From assembly GCF_028858725.1 (NCBI RefSeq), contig NC_084761.1, forward strand, positions 93,025,971 through 93,089,970: a stretch of DNA of 64,000 bases. The letters run 5' to 3'. The DNA comes from Colius striatus. Taxonomy: Eukaryota; Chordata; Aves; Coliiformes; Coliidae. Below the pieces are notes generated by a model that worked only from the letters and a program-made list of their open reading frames with translations, had not been told where the DNA came from and did no database searches. This document shows positions 38,201 through 50,640 of the stretch, one piece after another; position 1 is the stretch's first letter, and each line of letters begins with the position of its first letter. The translations under genes were made by a program, and so were the position numbers.

Positions 38201-41200
38201 TTTTCATTTTTTCAGATTAAGGTTTGCATATGTACCATTGTACATAGTGTGCATACAGAAGGAAAACTGTCTCCTTTCTTTTCTGTAAGTTAAGGTCTTA
38301 TTCTTTAGATTTATATGAGTATTTTCAATTTTGAAACTATTTCATGCAATGCTTTTACATAAATGAAGCTTAGATTCACTGGGCTGTCATGTCAGCTTCT
38401 TGCACTTATTCAGTTTCATTAATTCTAACATTTTTCCATTGAAGTGGCAACGATTTATTGTGTGTGGAAATTCCACAATACCCTATTTTGCTTTGACAGC
38501 TGTATTTATTCCAGGGAGTTAATTAATGGGAATTCCAGTTGTTAAGATGATTTTCTGATGTGTCGACAAAAACTCAAAGAAACAGCTGACAAATACTTTG
38601 GTTTCAGGAAGAAAAAATGGTTTCTTTCCTTTTTTTCTCCTGCTCTTCAAGTATAGAATACAGAGATTGTCCACTGGAAAAAAAGAATGAATCTAGGCAA
38701 ATCTTCCAGTTTAACTTTAAAATCCATTTTTGTAACAGTTCTTTTTTAAGATTTGTCTCTGTTACTGAGAAATTAAAAGAAAAATAAAACATTTGAAACA
38801 AAAATTACTATGTTATTTTTTTTTTAGCTATCTGAATTACTTCCCACAGTAAATTAAGCCGTGTGATTAAAGTGATTAATTTTCTTTCATAGTGTCCTTT
38901 ATACAGCAATCTAAGATCTGAGGTGTAGCAACCTTTAATCTAGCAGTTAAGGGCATAAAAAGATATTGTTGTGTTTGAAAGCAGAAGTCAGAAGCATTTA
39001 AACTGGTAATTAAATATAACTTTTAAAACTAGGATGAATCTGACCTTATTTTTGAGCATCTCGCTGCATTGAGATCAATTAATAATTGACATTTCTTCTC
39101 ACAGAAAGGGTCAAATGATTCATCATTCAGAATCTTGAAATCAAATTTAGATGCTGTTGAAAAGAATGTTCTGTAGCCCAGTCAAAAAATAAGACTGATA
39201 ATGTAAATTTATGGTAAAAAGAAAAAATATTGATTTTCTAATATGAAATACCAAAAATTTCTTTTTTCCTTTTCATACATAAGTTGGATAATATGATTAT
39301 GGGGATTATTCTGATCTTAATAGTCTGTGGATCTACAAAAAGCTATTCAAATAATACATGATGTGAGTACAAGCAGGAGATAGATTTGAAATGAAGGGTG
39401 ACATTAGGGAGGCAGTCTGGTTTAGCAATTAGTGTATGGATTCACAACTCAGAAATTGTACATTCTATTCCCATATCTGACATTGATTAGCAAGTCACAT
39501 TAGGACTTATTATCAAAAGTCAGATATGCAGCTGATCATCTAATTAAGATCATCATGTTATTAGCATAACTGCATTTGCAAATCATGCATGCAGAGCTTT
39601 AGCCTTTGTTTAACCTTGATCTGTGATATGAAAGCAATCTATGTTAGGGATTGATGCAACCCTCTTATTCTTTGATTTGAGGAGCTTACGGTTTTTAATA
39701 TATTTATTCCCATCACATGCTGTCAAGCTGGGTATTATTACTTATACTTATTTTAAGAAAGTGGAACTGCAGTACAGAAACATGAAATTCTGATTGCCAA
39801 AGATGATGCTTGATTTAAAGATGCAGATAACCAATTAAAGAAATTTTGGTAAAGTGCCAAAGAAGATCATATCCTTCAGCCCTACATACATTTTAATGAC
39901 AATCAAAGTGCCTAAATCACTTTAGCATTTAGTTCTGCATATTGTGAGTGTTTTTAAGTCAAAGTCCAGTGGAAACTGTGTCCAAATTATCAAGCATCAC
40001 AGATCAATATAAGATGATGAATAAATCGAAGCAGTCTGGCTAGTTGTGGTCATACTGTGGAGTGAATGCTTGCTAAAGCTCACCTTCTAATCACTCTCAT
40101 TCCAAAATCCAACTTGTATGGAGATCTAAGACCAATCCATAATATGAATGAAAATGTTATTAAAAGGGAATGATCAGGAAATTTGCTTCAAAAGATGACA
40201 CCTGCACTAAAATGCTGATGTAGGTACACTCTGTGATTTTTAAACCAAAAAAACCTCAAAGAAATGTACCAATAATTTGATTTCTCTTTGCAAAAATGGA
40301 GCATGTTGATGCCTTTCCTTGAAAAGTTAGTATTCATAAGCAGATTTGGTCATCTGAAAAGTATGGTAAGATTGTTTTGAAATATCCCATTGAAAAGCTG
40401 AAACAATGGGAGCTAATTTGAGAAGGGATATACTTGATTTATGGAGGGTTAGACAACTTCACAAAACAAAAGACTTAGCACCTGTCCAACTTTGAAAATA
40501 TAACTATATTCTGGAATTATTTTAGTCAATATTCTGAATCTCTCTTGGTCAAGTTTATGACAGAAAGTAATGATTTCCATTCAATGTATTGCTCTCCCAT
40601 TTTCATGCCTTTTCCTTGGGATGCGAAAATGAAAAGGAAATGTCTCATTTTAATGTTGCTAAAAAAAACCCAAACCCAAAGCAAAATAGTCCATGTGGCA
40701 ACTGCAGATGTACAAGGTTTTCTAAGCTATCTAAATTTCCTCTTTTGTTCCTTGTGCTTTGGTGATACTGACATACTTAAGTAACAAATGCACATGAGCA
40801 TTACTCAAGAGAGGCCAGCAAAAGAATGCAGGAAAATGAAAAAGAAGGGTCAGTGTTACCCTCATAGCCTTTTCATGCCCTGAAATATTACATCAGAGTT
40901 CAAAATACAGGATGTAAACAACAGACACTGAAAGCATCCAAATGAATATAACATGGTCCAAGGCTAGTAATACAACATGAAAAATCTATATGGATTTCAG
41001 ATTAAAAAAAATAGTTCTTTGTAGCTATATTTTCTATATTCATGTTTACATTTATTATTCATTTTCTACGATCTCAGTTATGAGGTACCTGTTTCTACTA
41101 TTTTCTTTCCATGTTATTGAGTGAAATGACGTCTTAATCCACGTCCTTCCCCTATCTTTGTGTCTGAGTGGAAACTTAAAGCCTTGATGACTTGTACCAA

Positions 41201-43388
41201 GTACTACAGAGGACCCGAGAGAGTCTTTTTTCACTCTAGAAAATTAAGTTACTTCTAAAGATTTTCCAGATGTTACTGCCAAAAGTGATATCCTGATAAG
41301 TTCCTTCTGAGTCTGCTAGTCTGATAGATAAATTGTAGTAGGCTCATAAAAGTATACTACGCTTCTCTCAGTAGTGTACATGCACATCTCATCTGTTCTT
41401 TTAGTATAAGTACCATCATGCTTATAACATATTCCCATTTACTTTATTACTAGAGCTTTGCAGGTAGTTTACGAGATCCAAACCTAACACTCCATATTAC
41501 CCTAAGGAAATACTTTTAAACAAAACACAGATATAGTTTTCCTTTATAATTGGTGAGAATACTCACAGTTTACTTCTGTTAATTTTCTGTTTCCTAAAAA
41601 TCGTGGTCTCTTGTTTCCTCCAGATTTAAATTTCTGAAGGTTTCCAGATTTGGGGGCAAGATTTATTCTTTAAAAAAATCAAGGTCTTTTGATTTGTTAG
41701 CCCCTTCTGATATTGCCTCTTCTGCCATGCAGGAAAGGGGATCCCTAAACATCTCAGAAACAGAAGGCTGCTTATAAACAGAAAGGCTTCCTTGGCTTGT
41801 AATTTGAAAATTTCAAACTTCAAGGAACACATAAAATTTTTGTAGTTTTCTACTACAAACTTCTGTTGCAATTTCCCTAGAGAAATTCTGTCTTCCTTAT
41901 CTGAATATTAAACAGGTGGATATAAAAGGTGGGACGTATTCTACATTTTCCAGTCTGATCTCTGAAGCCTCTGTCTTGGATTTCCCTTGAGAACTGGGAA
42001 GACTGGGAAATGAAACGGAGATGTCTACAGATCTTACAAACATTGTCTACTGTGGATTTTTTTTTCCCCACTTTTTCATAATGAGTCTTTGTCCTGTCAA
42101 ATATATATGGAGCTTATGAATGGTTGTTATAATTCAAAAGTTGGAGTTGGAAATGTTTCATTAAAGGCTGGTACAACCTGACACATATCCTAAATGCTAT
42201 CAGTGGCTTCATAATGGCAATCCCAGAGTGGGTTTTAGTGAAAAATCACTATCAATGGCATATGGAAGATCTCTATAGAAAAATACAACAGTCCTTGACA
42301 TTTTGGGCATGATCGTGACTGACTTGGTGTCTGCCAAGATATTTGCTACCATGGATAAAAAACAGTTGAGTGGAATGGATTTTCAAGGTAGCTTTAGAAA
42401 GAATTTACCATGTATCTAAAAGAAACATCAACAAGGAAATTTTTTTCTATGAGAAAATGCCATGAAGATATGATGAATCTAATATATCTGTTGGATGTAT
42501 AAACAAGAAACATCTGGCAAGATGAATCAGTGAGCAGTATGGACTGATATGTCACAGTGAATCCCAGCAATCCCAACGTCTTTGATGATTAAATAAAGTT
42601 GAATCTGGTAGAAAACAGCAGAAACAAGGTTTGGAATTCCTCAGTTTTATGTAGATTATCCTAACTGACAGAGCATTTGAAATCTGACAGTCAAAGAATG
42701 CTGCTGAAGAGAAGGGCTTTCAAAAGAGATGAGGTATGGTTAGGAGAGAACCATTTGAACTACCAAAGGGATTCGCTTCCTCACTCCTGTTTATTTTCTA
42801 CCGTATGATCTAACAGTACTGTTGCTGCTGCAAGTGAGGACATCAACTCACAATAATGTCATGTTCCTACAAAAGTCTAAATTCTGTTCGAGCTACCTCC
42901 TCCACTGAGTTTTGCTGAGGTAGAAATTTTCTAATATGATGCTTTATTTTTCACCTGCAGAGATTGTAAATAATCTTGTGTTTCATTGTCTGAAGAGGCA
43001 TTCAGATGTCACGACAACAGGTAGCAATGTTAGAAGCTGGACAGACAATTATTCAACAACATCTTTGACAGGTGACTAGAGAAGTCAAAGAGGTGGATGC
43101 ATTTTAATTATTTCTTAAGATCTATCCATCTGTGCTTTTCTGTTTTGCCTAATGGCTTTATATTAATATCATCCTCATTCAGGGCTGTGCCAGTGTTATC
43201 CAGACTCTGAAAGATGAAGCATAAACTTGAACCATTCCAGCTCAAATACCTTCATCTTCACTCCCCAGAAACCAGGACTTAAGGAGTGTTGATGAGTCCA
43301 GGTCTCAATTCAGGTCTTGCCTGAGTTAGGAAAATGAACAAGGTTCATGCCAGCCTTAGAACCAGGAAAGTCTTTGCAGTTTAGATGG

Positions 43389-43487
43389 AATCACAGAATC
43401 ACAGAATCTTAAGGGTTGGAAGGGCCTTTGAAAGATCATCCAGTCCAACACCCCTGCAAGAGCAGGACCATTTAGAATAGGTCACAT
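43389..43487 (-). mobile_element. CR1 LINE 3' tail, minus strand, ~100 bp
   Basis: AATCACAGAATCACAGAATC, TTAAGGGTTGGAAGGGCC, then TCATCCAGTCCAACACCCCT. CTTAAG tail type. Confidence 0.92.
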
Positions 43488-44334
43488 GCCTCCAATTTCT
43501 ACTGTTTTTTGATTTTATGACAGATTATAAATCTGTCTTTTTGCTCATGGATTAGTCTCTACTTTCTGGTTGTTGCTTAATGGTTTTTTTCCTTCTTGTT
43601 TGGTTTAAAAGGGTGTGAGGAAGGCTGCCTCTGCTTTTCCTGGCTGTGGCAATCTGTGTCAGGTGGATGGACAGGAGGGAAAGGAGGAGATTACAACGTC
43701 TGCATGCAGACTTGAAGACTCCTGACAAAGCACATGTCTTGCTTGTTGCAAAGAAGCAGATCTACAGCCAAACCTCAGAGGTCAAGGAGAGGATACATTC
43801 CTAGAGACCCAGAGGGAGACTGTGTGAAGGTTGCTGCAACCCCAGAAAGGCAGTGCAAATTGCTGAACTCCAGAGCATCTGGAAGGAAAGGCTCATTCTG
43901 AAGAGAAATAGAAAACAGGGGGAAGATTTGTTTTCAAAACTTTTAGTTTTCTGCACCATCTAGACGATTTGCATTTGCTCTGTTTTAAGGGATCATCTAT
44001 GCTCTGAGAAAACACAGAGATTAGAATCACTTCAGTGTTTTGAGATATGTTCATTCTCCAGATAAGATGGTTAATACTACCTCAAGGCTCAGACCACCTC
44101 ATGAAGGCAAATATTTATATATAAGCTTTCTGGGATGGAGAACCTCCCTTCCTTATTTGGAAATGACTACAGAGATATTAGTAAATTGTCCTTGATATAA
44201 TTTATTTGTCCAATCCTGCTGGTAGAAGGAGACAAATAGCTACTATAATGGACTAGAAACCATGGAAAAATAAGCTTGTTATTTTAACTCTTGACTTTGA
44301 CCAAAATAGTCATGACAACTAGTATCTAGCTAAC
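43488..44334. other. Non-coding spacer with a GC-richer block
   Basis: 43600-43925 is richer in G+C than its surroundings, with recurrent AGGA/GGAG purine motifs and TCTGCATGCAGA (a 12-bp palindrome near 43699). Not recognised as any repeat. Confidence 0.45.
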
Positions 44335-44450
44335 AGAATCACAGAGTAGCAGAATCTTAAGGGTTGGAAGGGACCTCGAAAGATCATCAAGTCCAAGCCC
44401 CCTGCCAGAGCAGGACCACCTAGAGTAGGTCACATAGGAACTCGTCCAGC
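44335..44450 (-). mobile_element. CR1 LINE 3' tail, minus strand, ~115 bp
   Basis: AGAATCACAGAGTAGCAGAA, TCTTAAGGGTTGGAAGGGAC, then GAGCAGGACCACCTAGAGTA. CTTAAG tail type. Confidence 0.92.
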
Positions 44451-44912
44451 AGAGATATAAGAACATACTCTAATATTGTTTTATGATTTTCTCATTTTTT
44501 GCCTGCTCTTCTATCTCTAGATGCTAAAATGAAACATCTTCATTTTTCAAGCCAGCATCTATCACAAAATATACACTTCAAATCAAATATATCTTCCCTT
44601 CTGTTTAGAAGATTGTTTATTTATAAAGTCTGTGGTTCAATATTATAAATTCATATATGTGTGGGCCCCCATACAGTCAGTCAAGTTCTCTGCTGTCCTA
44701 TATCCTCAAGAAATTCTAATACAATCCAGGAAAATAAATGTATAATTTATAGGGACAATCTATCAAAAAAAGACATTGATCCCTCTGTAAATTGAACACA
44801 AAGCATTATGCAGTTTTTAACCCTCTTCCCTTCCTGTTTTGTGATAATTGGCAGTGTTACTGAAGATGAACCAAAATCCAAATGCCACATGTTTTGTATA
44901 CACATCACAACG
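44451..44912. other. Non-coding spacer
   Basis: AT-rich, nothing recognised. Confidence 0.5.
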
Positions 44913-45300
44913 TAAATTCAGGAGGAGTCAACATGGCTTCACCAAGGGGAAATGCTGTTTAACTAACCTGATATCCTTCTATGAGTGCATAACCGGCTGG
45001 CTAGATGAGGGGAGAGCAGCAGATGTCATCTACCTTGACTTCAGCAAGGCTTTTGACGCTGTCTCCCACAACATCCTCATCAGAAAGCTCAGGCAGTGTG
45101 GCTTGGATGAGTGGACAGTGAGGTGGATCGAGAGCTGGCTGAATGACAGAGACCAGAGGGTGCTGATCAATGGCACAGAGTCGAGTTGGAGGCCGGTGGC
45201 CAGTGGAGTTCCACAGGGATGGGTTCTGGGGCCAGTCTTGTTCAACATCTTCATCAAGGACCTGGATGAGGGGACAGTGTACCCTGAGCAATTTCCCTGA
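44913..45300 (+). pseudogene. CR1 ORF2 reverse-transcriptase fragment, frameshifted
   Basis: Decayed reverse-transcriptase coding remnant within the CR1 copy. It preserves motif A (LDFSKAFD) and motif B (GVPQG), the latter followed by W where CR1 usually has S. The frame ends at 45300 before the FxDD catalytic motif. Confidence 0.9.
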
Positions 45301-46175
45301 TGACACCAAACTGGGAGCACTGGCTGATTCCCCAGAGGCTGTGCTGCCATTCAGCAGGATCTCGACCAGCTGGAGAGTTGGGCAGAGAGGAACCTCCTGA
45401 GGTTCAACAAGGACAAGTGCAGAGTCCTGCATCTGGGAAGGAACAACCCCATGCACCAGTACAAGCTGGGGATTGACCTGCTGGAGAGCAGCTCTGCAGA
45501 GAGAGACCTGGGAGTGCTGGTTGATAATAAACTAACCATGAGCCAGCAATGTGCCCTCATGGCCAAGAAGGCTAATGGCATCCTGGGATGCATCAAGAGT
45601 GTGGCCAGCAGGGGAGGTTCTTCTCCCGCTCTACTCTGCCCTGCTGAGGCCTCATCTGGAGTCCTGTGTCCAGTTCTGGGCTCCTCAGCTCAAGAGGGAC
45701 AGCGAACTGCTGGAAAGAGAGTCCAATGCAGGGCCACCAAGATGATCAAGGGTATAGAACATCTTTCATATGAGGAAAGGCTACAGGAACTGGGGCTGTT
45801 TAGTCTGGAGAAGAGGCGACTGAGGGGAGATCTGTTAATATTTACAAATATCTAAAGGGTGAGTGTCAGGAGGTTAGGACATCCCTCTTTTCTACAGTAG
45901 ACAGTAACAGGACAAGGGGTGATGGGATGAAGCTGAACACAAATAGTTCCACTTAAATATAAGAAAAAACTATTTTACTGTGAGGTGAGGGAGCCCTGGC
46001 ACAGGCTGCCCAGAGGGGTTACGGAGGCTCCTTCCTTGGAGGTCTTCAAGACCCACCTGGACATGTTCCTATGCGACCTGATCTAAGTGACCCTGCTTGA
46101 GCAGGAGGGTTGAACTAGATGATCTCTAAAGGTCCCTTCCAACCCCTACCATTCCATGATTCTATGATTCTGTGA
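44913..46175 (+). mobile_element. CR1 LINE, longest copy here (~1.26 kb), RT remnant to 3' end
   Basis: Covers the C-terminal half of the reverse transcriptase to the terminal octamers (CCATGATTCTATGATTCTGT). The open frame up to 45300 reads CR1 RT motifs: HGFTKG, then [11 protein letters not shown] (motif A, with the first catalytic Asp), then [11 protein letters not shown] (motif B). The catalytic FADD motif appears as FPDD at about 45290 and is in a different frame, so a frameshift lies just before it. A later frame (45451-45855) carries the ORF2 C-terminal part ([19 protein letters not shown]). The copy is dead: 5'-truncated from a ~4.5 kb element, frameshifted and with a changed catalytic motif. 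Confidence 0.96.
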
Positions 46176-47109
46176 AATTATATCTGCATTGCCTTTATTG
46201 AGCAAACCTGCACTATATTTCGCTGTGTTAATATCTATTATACTGCACTAGCTAGCTGAGATGTGAATGGATTGGTGTAAGACAATAATGCTTGGCAATA
46301 AGTGTAATTCCGATTGTCTGATTTGTCGTATTTAATTGGACTTTGTTGAGGTATCCAACAAAGAAAGAGTAAATAAATCAATAGTGTGAAATAATGGGTC
46401 GCCTGCCATAATAATTTGAGATTTCTGATATAACAGGTGCAGATTTACCTTCTGTTCACAGTAGATTTTACAAACTGTTGCTTTCAGAGTTATTTTTTAA
46501 ATTATTATTATTATTTTCATGGGGAAAAAGACAGGTCAGGCACTACAGTAATCATTGCAAACATCTGTAAAAGCAGCTTCTCATATTGAGAATCAGGAGA
46601 TTTACTTACCTGCAGATGCAACAAATTGACTGTGTTTATATCAGTTTTTATACCACTGGGATAATTACTAAAAGATAAATATTGTTGCTGAGGATGATCC
46701 AAAGTTTGGCAGATTGATGCATCTGAGAATTCTTTCACTGTCAGCATCATGGTATCTCTATTTTTCTCACAAGAACTAAGCTGCTTACACAATCTAATTT
46801 GCCAAAAGTTACTTGGCCAAGAGAAGTGTCAAAATCACTATTAAGATAGAGACATCTGCTTCTGCATCAGAACAGCAGGGAAAGCAAATGCTGATGTAGT
46901 TTTCAAAACAGTGAACATTAAAAGTAGAGAATGCAACAGCAATGTGTTAAACCGAGTATTGGTAACTACCAAAGGCTTGTTGGAAGCAGAATTCCCAGAG
47001 AAAGACTTCCAGACTTGCAGAAAAGGCACATTTCAAACAAGGTAAAATGCTTTTCCTTACATCATGGGGCATTTTCATCTTTCATCATTGTGCTATAAAC
47101 TTGATGAAA
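46176..47109. other. Non-coding spacer
   Basis: AT-rich, with a short (ATT)n tract near 46501-46516. Nothing else recognised. Confidence 0.5.
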
Positions 47110-47965
47110 CAGGGTAACATTGGTAAATTTGATGACAATACTAAATCAGTAGAGTGACTGATGAGACAAACAATGAATCTATTCTCCAGGCACATTTTCC
47201 TAAACTTGAGGAGCCAGCCAATGTCAAAAACATAGCTCTGTCCTGGTGTCAAAATAACCCCATGCATCAACTCATGATGGGAACTGGCTGACTAAAGAGC
47301 AACAACATTCAAAAGAACCTGGCAATTACTGTGGATGCCACCTTGAATAAAGAAGCATGATCTCATTGTGAGTAAAGCAAAACGCATATTGGGCTGTATT
47401 GGGAGCTGCATGGCCAGCAGACTGAGGGGAGTTCTTACACCCTGTACTCACCAGTGGTGAAGTCAGATTGAATATTTAGGTCTGAGATACCCAAATCAAG
47501 AAAGATGTTGAGAGAATGGAGAGTGCCCAGAGGAGGGCTACTGAGGCAAGCTGGAATAAAGTACCTGACATATGATGAGAGACTGAAGGATCTAAGCTTG
47601 TTTAGACTAGAAAGAGGAGGTCAAGAGCAATCTAATAGCAGCATCCAATCAGTTGAAACATGATTTCTGTCGAAGATAGCAAAGCCAAAACTTCGCTTGG
47701 AAATGGCAGATAACAGCCACAGGTTGCACCCTGGGAGGTTTGTGTTATGGAGGAGGAAAAGCTTTTCCACAAGGAGAATGGTGCAGCACTGGAATCGGTT
47801 ATCTATGGAGGTGATGCAAACCTCCACCATCGGTGCTTTTCATGACTCAATTGGATAAAGGCAGAGGTGGCCTGACATAGTTAGGTGACAGCCCTGCTTT
47901 GAATAAGAGGTTAGACAAGAGATGTCCAAAGGTCTCTCCCAGTTGATGTTTCTGTGATTCCATAA
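47110..47965 (+). mobile_element. Old, highly diverged CR1 LINE
   Basis: Diverged but collinear with CR1 ORF2: GTAAATTTGATGACAATAC (RT FADD region), ACCCCATGCATCAACTCATG, GCATATTGGGCTGTATTGGG, GAGGAGGGCTACTGAGG, ATGATGAGAGACTGAAGGAT, and the tail GTCTCTCCCAGTTGATGTTT followed by CTGTGATTCCAT. The left boundary is approximate. Confidence 0.8.
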
Positions 47966-49431
47966 AATAAATAGGATATTTTTTTTTCACAAAACATTTA
48001 GGAATAAATTTATTCATTGCAGAATATTGGTCCCCTTTCTTAGATGAGTAAATCAATGCTTTTGCATTTCTGATTTTGATTGTTCTGACTCTTTCCATTA
48101 TAGTAATTGTAGAGACAGAAATGTGTCATATTATAATGATAATATAGGACTATTACTTCTCATATAACAAATTAAATGTGAGGAGTGGGAAAAGGAAGAA
48201 TGTCAATGAGCACTGTAGCTTTTCTTCAGTTCTGTATCTCTTTACCCTTATTTTTAACAATAAGTGTAATATTTTTATGCTTTTTTTGGTTACTTCTAAT
48301 AATGTATTTTATTTACAATTATAAAATGTTGCCCAAACAACTGCTAGAACAGCTTCTCAGAACCCATAACTGATAACACATTCACTAAACTGCATTGTAA
48401 CTTTGAAGAACGGGTTAAGACAAGAAATAAAGAATAATATATTTTCTTAATTGAAACTGCAAATAGAATTCAGGGTGATTAATTAAAATCTGGTCTGGGC
48501 AACCGCTTTTCTATTGACAAAAGAAATTACACTATGAGTTTTACATCTTGCAAAAGAATACGTCAGGTTCTGATTATGTTCACGCTGGCATAATTGTAGA
48601 GTGTTTCTGTTGATGTTAATTCACATTTATAACAGTGCTTCAGAATTAAAAATCTATTGAAGCATTTTTAGCAATACAGTGTCTCCTAGCACGATACTTG
48701 ACGTTGGTTTAGTTTTAGAAATAAAAGAAGTAAATGAGCACTGCAGCTTCCTGAAATATAAATTCATGTTAACTCACCCTTAATTTGTAGTTAATGTGGA
48801 ATATAATGGAACTCTTTGTTGACTACACATTTTGAGTGTAGTAATTGATAAATAAAATTCACACTCAGGCACTTATTAATAATGCAGGGATCTGAAGCAG
48901 CAGTAATGATTTCAAGAAATTATATAACTTATTATTTAAAACCCAGTTTTCTTCAATTTCAAAATAGCAAACCCTTTAAAAAATATATTTCACTTTCTGA
49001 CATATTGGCAAAAACATTGATTTAGGAAATAAATTGTTCTTACAGTTTGCATTGTCCTGAGTTTTGCTGAGAATCAAATAGAATAGAAAACTTTATTTCA
49101 TTCATTATTTCTGAAGAAGGGTAAGATTTTGGTGTAGATGAGATACTAGCCTGTGGTCAGAATCAATAATGTCATATGTAATAGTCTTGTTTCTTTCACC
49201 CTATAATACTTTTAAGACCTTTTGTGCTTGTAGATATATATGTCATGAAAGCTACTTCTTTTTCCACTTGGTAATTCTGTTGAAATTTTCTTTCTGTATG
49301 TTGGAGACTATTTGGTGCCAAGCTATAAGACAATATTTATATATGCAGCACAATATCTCAACAATAACCTCCCAGTTCCAAATGTTTTCAGTGTTAAATT
49401 TTAATGTTTAATGTTTAAAATTTCAATGTTT
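47966..49431. other. AT-rich non-coding stretch
   Basis: No recognised repeat or gene. Confidence 0.55.
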
Positions 49432-49524
49432 TTCCTGATCTAGGTGGACCTGCTTTGGCAAGGGGGTTGGACTAAATGTTCTCTAAAGGTCCCTTCCAAC
49501 CCCCACCATTCTATGATTCTATGA
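49432..49524 (+). mobile_element. CR1 LINE 3' tail, ~93 bp
   Basis: CCTGATCTAGGTGGACCTGC, GGGGGTTGGACTAAATG, ending CACCATTCTATGATTCTATG. Confidence 0.94.
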
Positions 49525-50210
49525 AATGCAGATAGATGGCTATTTGATTCCTTCATCATCAAGATATTAGTATTTTCAATTAAGAATATCTATTTTGTAG
49601 TTGTTGACTTCACGACATTAATAAAAGACTGTAGACAAAAGCCTGGTAATATTACTTCTTGTTAAGAGGATCACAAAAGACTTGAAGTTTCCCTTAATAA
49701 ACTCTGTGGCAATGCATTTAGTTCTCTACAGTATAGTTTTTCATCCAGAAGCCCTCTAGAACCCCACAAACATGCCTATGGAAGCTGCTGTCATTGACCA
49801 ATGTGCAGAGACAGGTGCATGGATCTTCCCTCAGAACTCAAAAGAAACTGTATTTGCATGACCATGTTTCTGAATTTGTAGATCTCATCTCTCAGTCAAT
49901 AATTAGCTCCATGTTCATCATGTTAATTTCTGTGTCTTGAGTTTTGGAGCAAGATTGGTTGGTGCTAGATTGGTTGGTTTCTGCATTGAATTCCATTTCA
50001 CGAAATAGACTTGTATTCATGCCATTCACAGACATCAGCTCTTCCTCCCTCTCCTTTACAAACTTTAATTTTATAAATTCCTGGCTTTAATTATGAAAGA
50101 GAAATCCCAGATGTGCAGAAAGCCTATGAGATTATTAGACAGGTGAAAGTTTCTTACTGTTACCTGTAACACTGGAAGAAGATTGCAAACACATTTTCTT
50201 CACAATATAA
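49525..50210. other. Non-coding spacer
   Basis: AT-rich, nothing recognised apart from a short direct repeat GATTGGTTGGT near 49955-49975. Confidence 0.5.
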
Positions 50211-50640
50211 TATCATAGGATAGTTGAGGGTAAAAGGGACCTCAGGAGCTTTCTAGTTCAATCTCCTACTCAAAGCAGATAGTTTTGAGATTAGATCAGA
50301 TTGCTCAAGGCTTTATCCGGTCTCATCTTAAAGGAGGGAGACTGCACTGCATCTTTGGGACAGCTACTCCGCTACTTGACTGTTATGATGTTCAAAAAGA
50401 TTATTCTTAAATCTGGTTTGAACCTTTCTTACTTTAGTTTAAACCCATTGTCACTTGTCCTCCCAAAATTTACCACTTATCTTCTTGATGACCTCCTTAT
50501 AGGCACTGGAAGGCCTATCAGGTACTCTTGAAAGTTTTCCCTTCTTGAGTGAAGTCCAATGAATGGACTCAAGATTATCAATATCTTTCTGTATAACGGT
50601 CAGAGGTGTGCAGTAGGTGAGGTCTAAAGAATGGTGAATG
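50211..50640 (-). mobile_element. Old diverged CR1 LINE, minus strand
   Basis: ATCATAGGATAGTTGAGGGT, AGGGACCTCAGGAGC, TTAAACCCATTGTCACTTGT and TTTTCCCTTCTTGAGTGAAG follow the order of a reverse-complement CR1 3' end. Confidence 0.78.

Larger units (their letters stand above)
32550..43388. other. Nearly repeat-free AT-rich block (10.8 kb)
   Basis: No LINE, LTR or gene was recognised across this span. It holds a short GAGAT tandem at about 33093-33110 and the duplicated ~90-bp module at 33644-33733 and 35203-35292. All open frames are under 85 codons and resemble no family. Confidence 0.55.

Noticed and set aside
45001..45596. Several minus-strand frames of 80-150 codons
   Set aside because: Antisense shadows of the CR1 reverse-transcriptase and C-terminal region.
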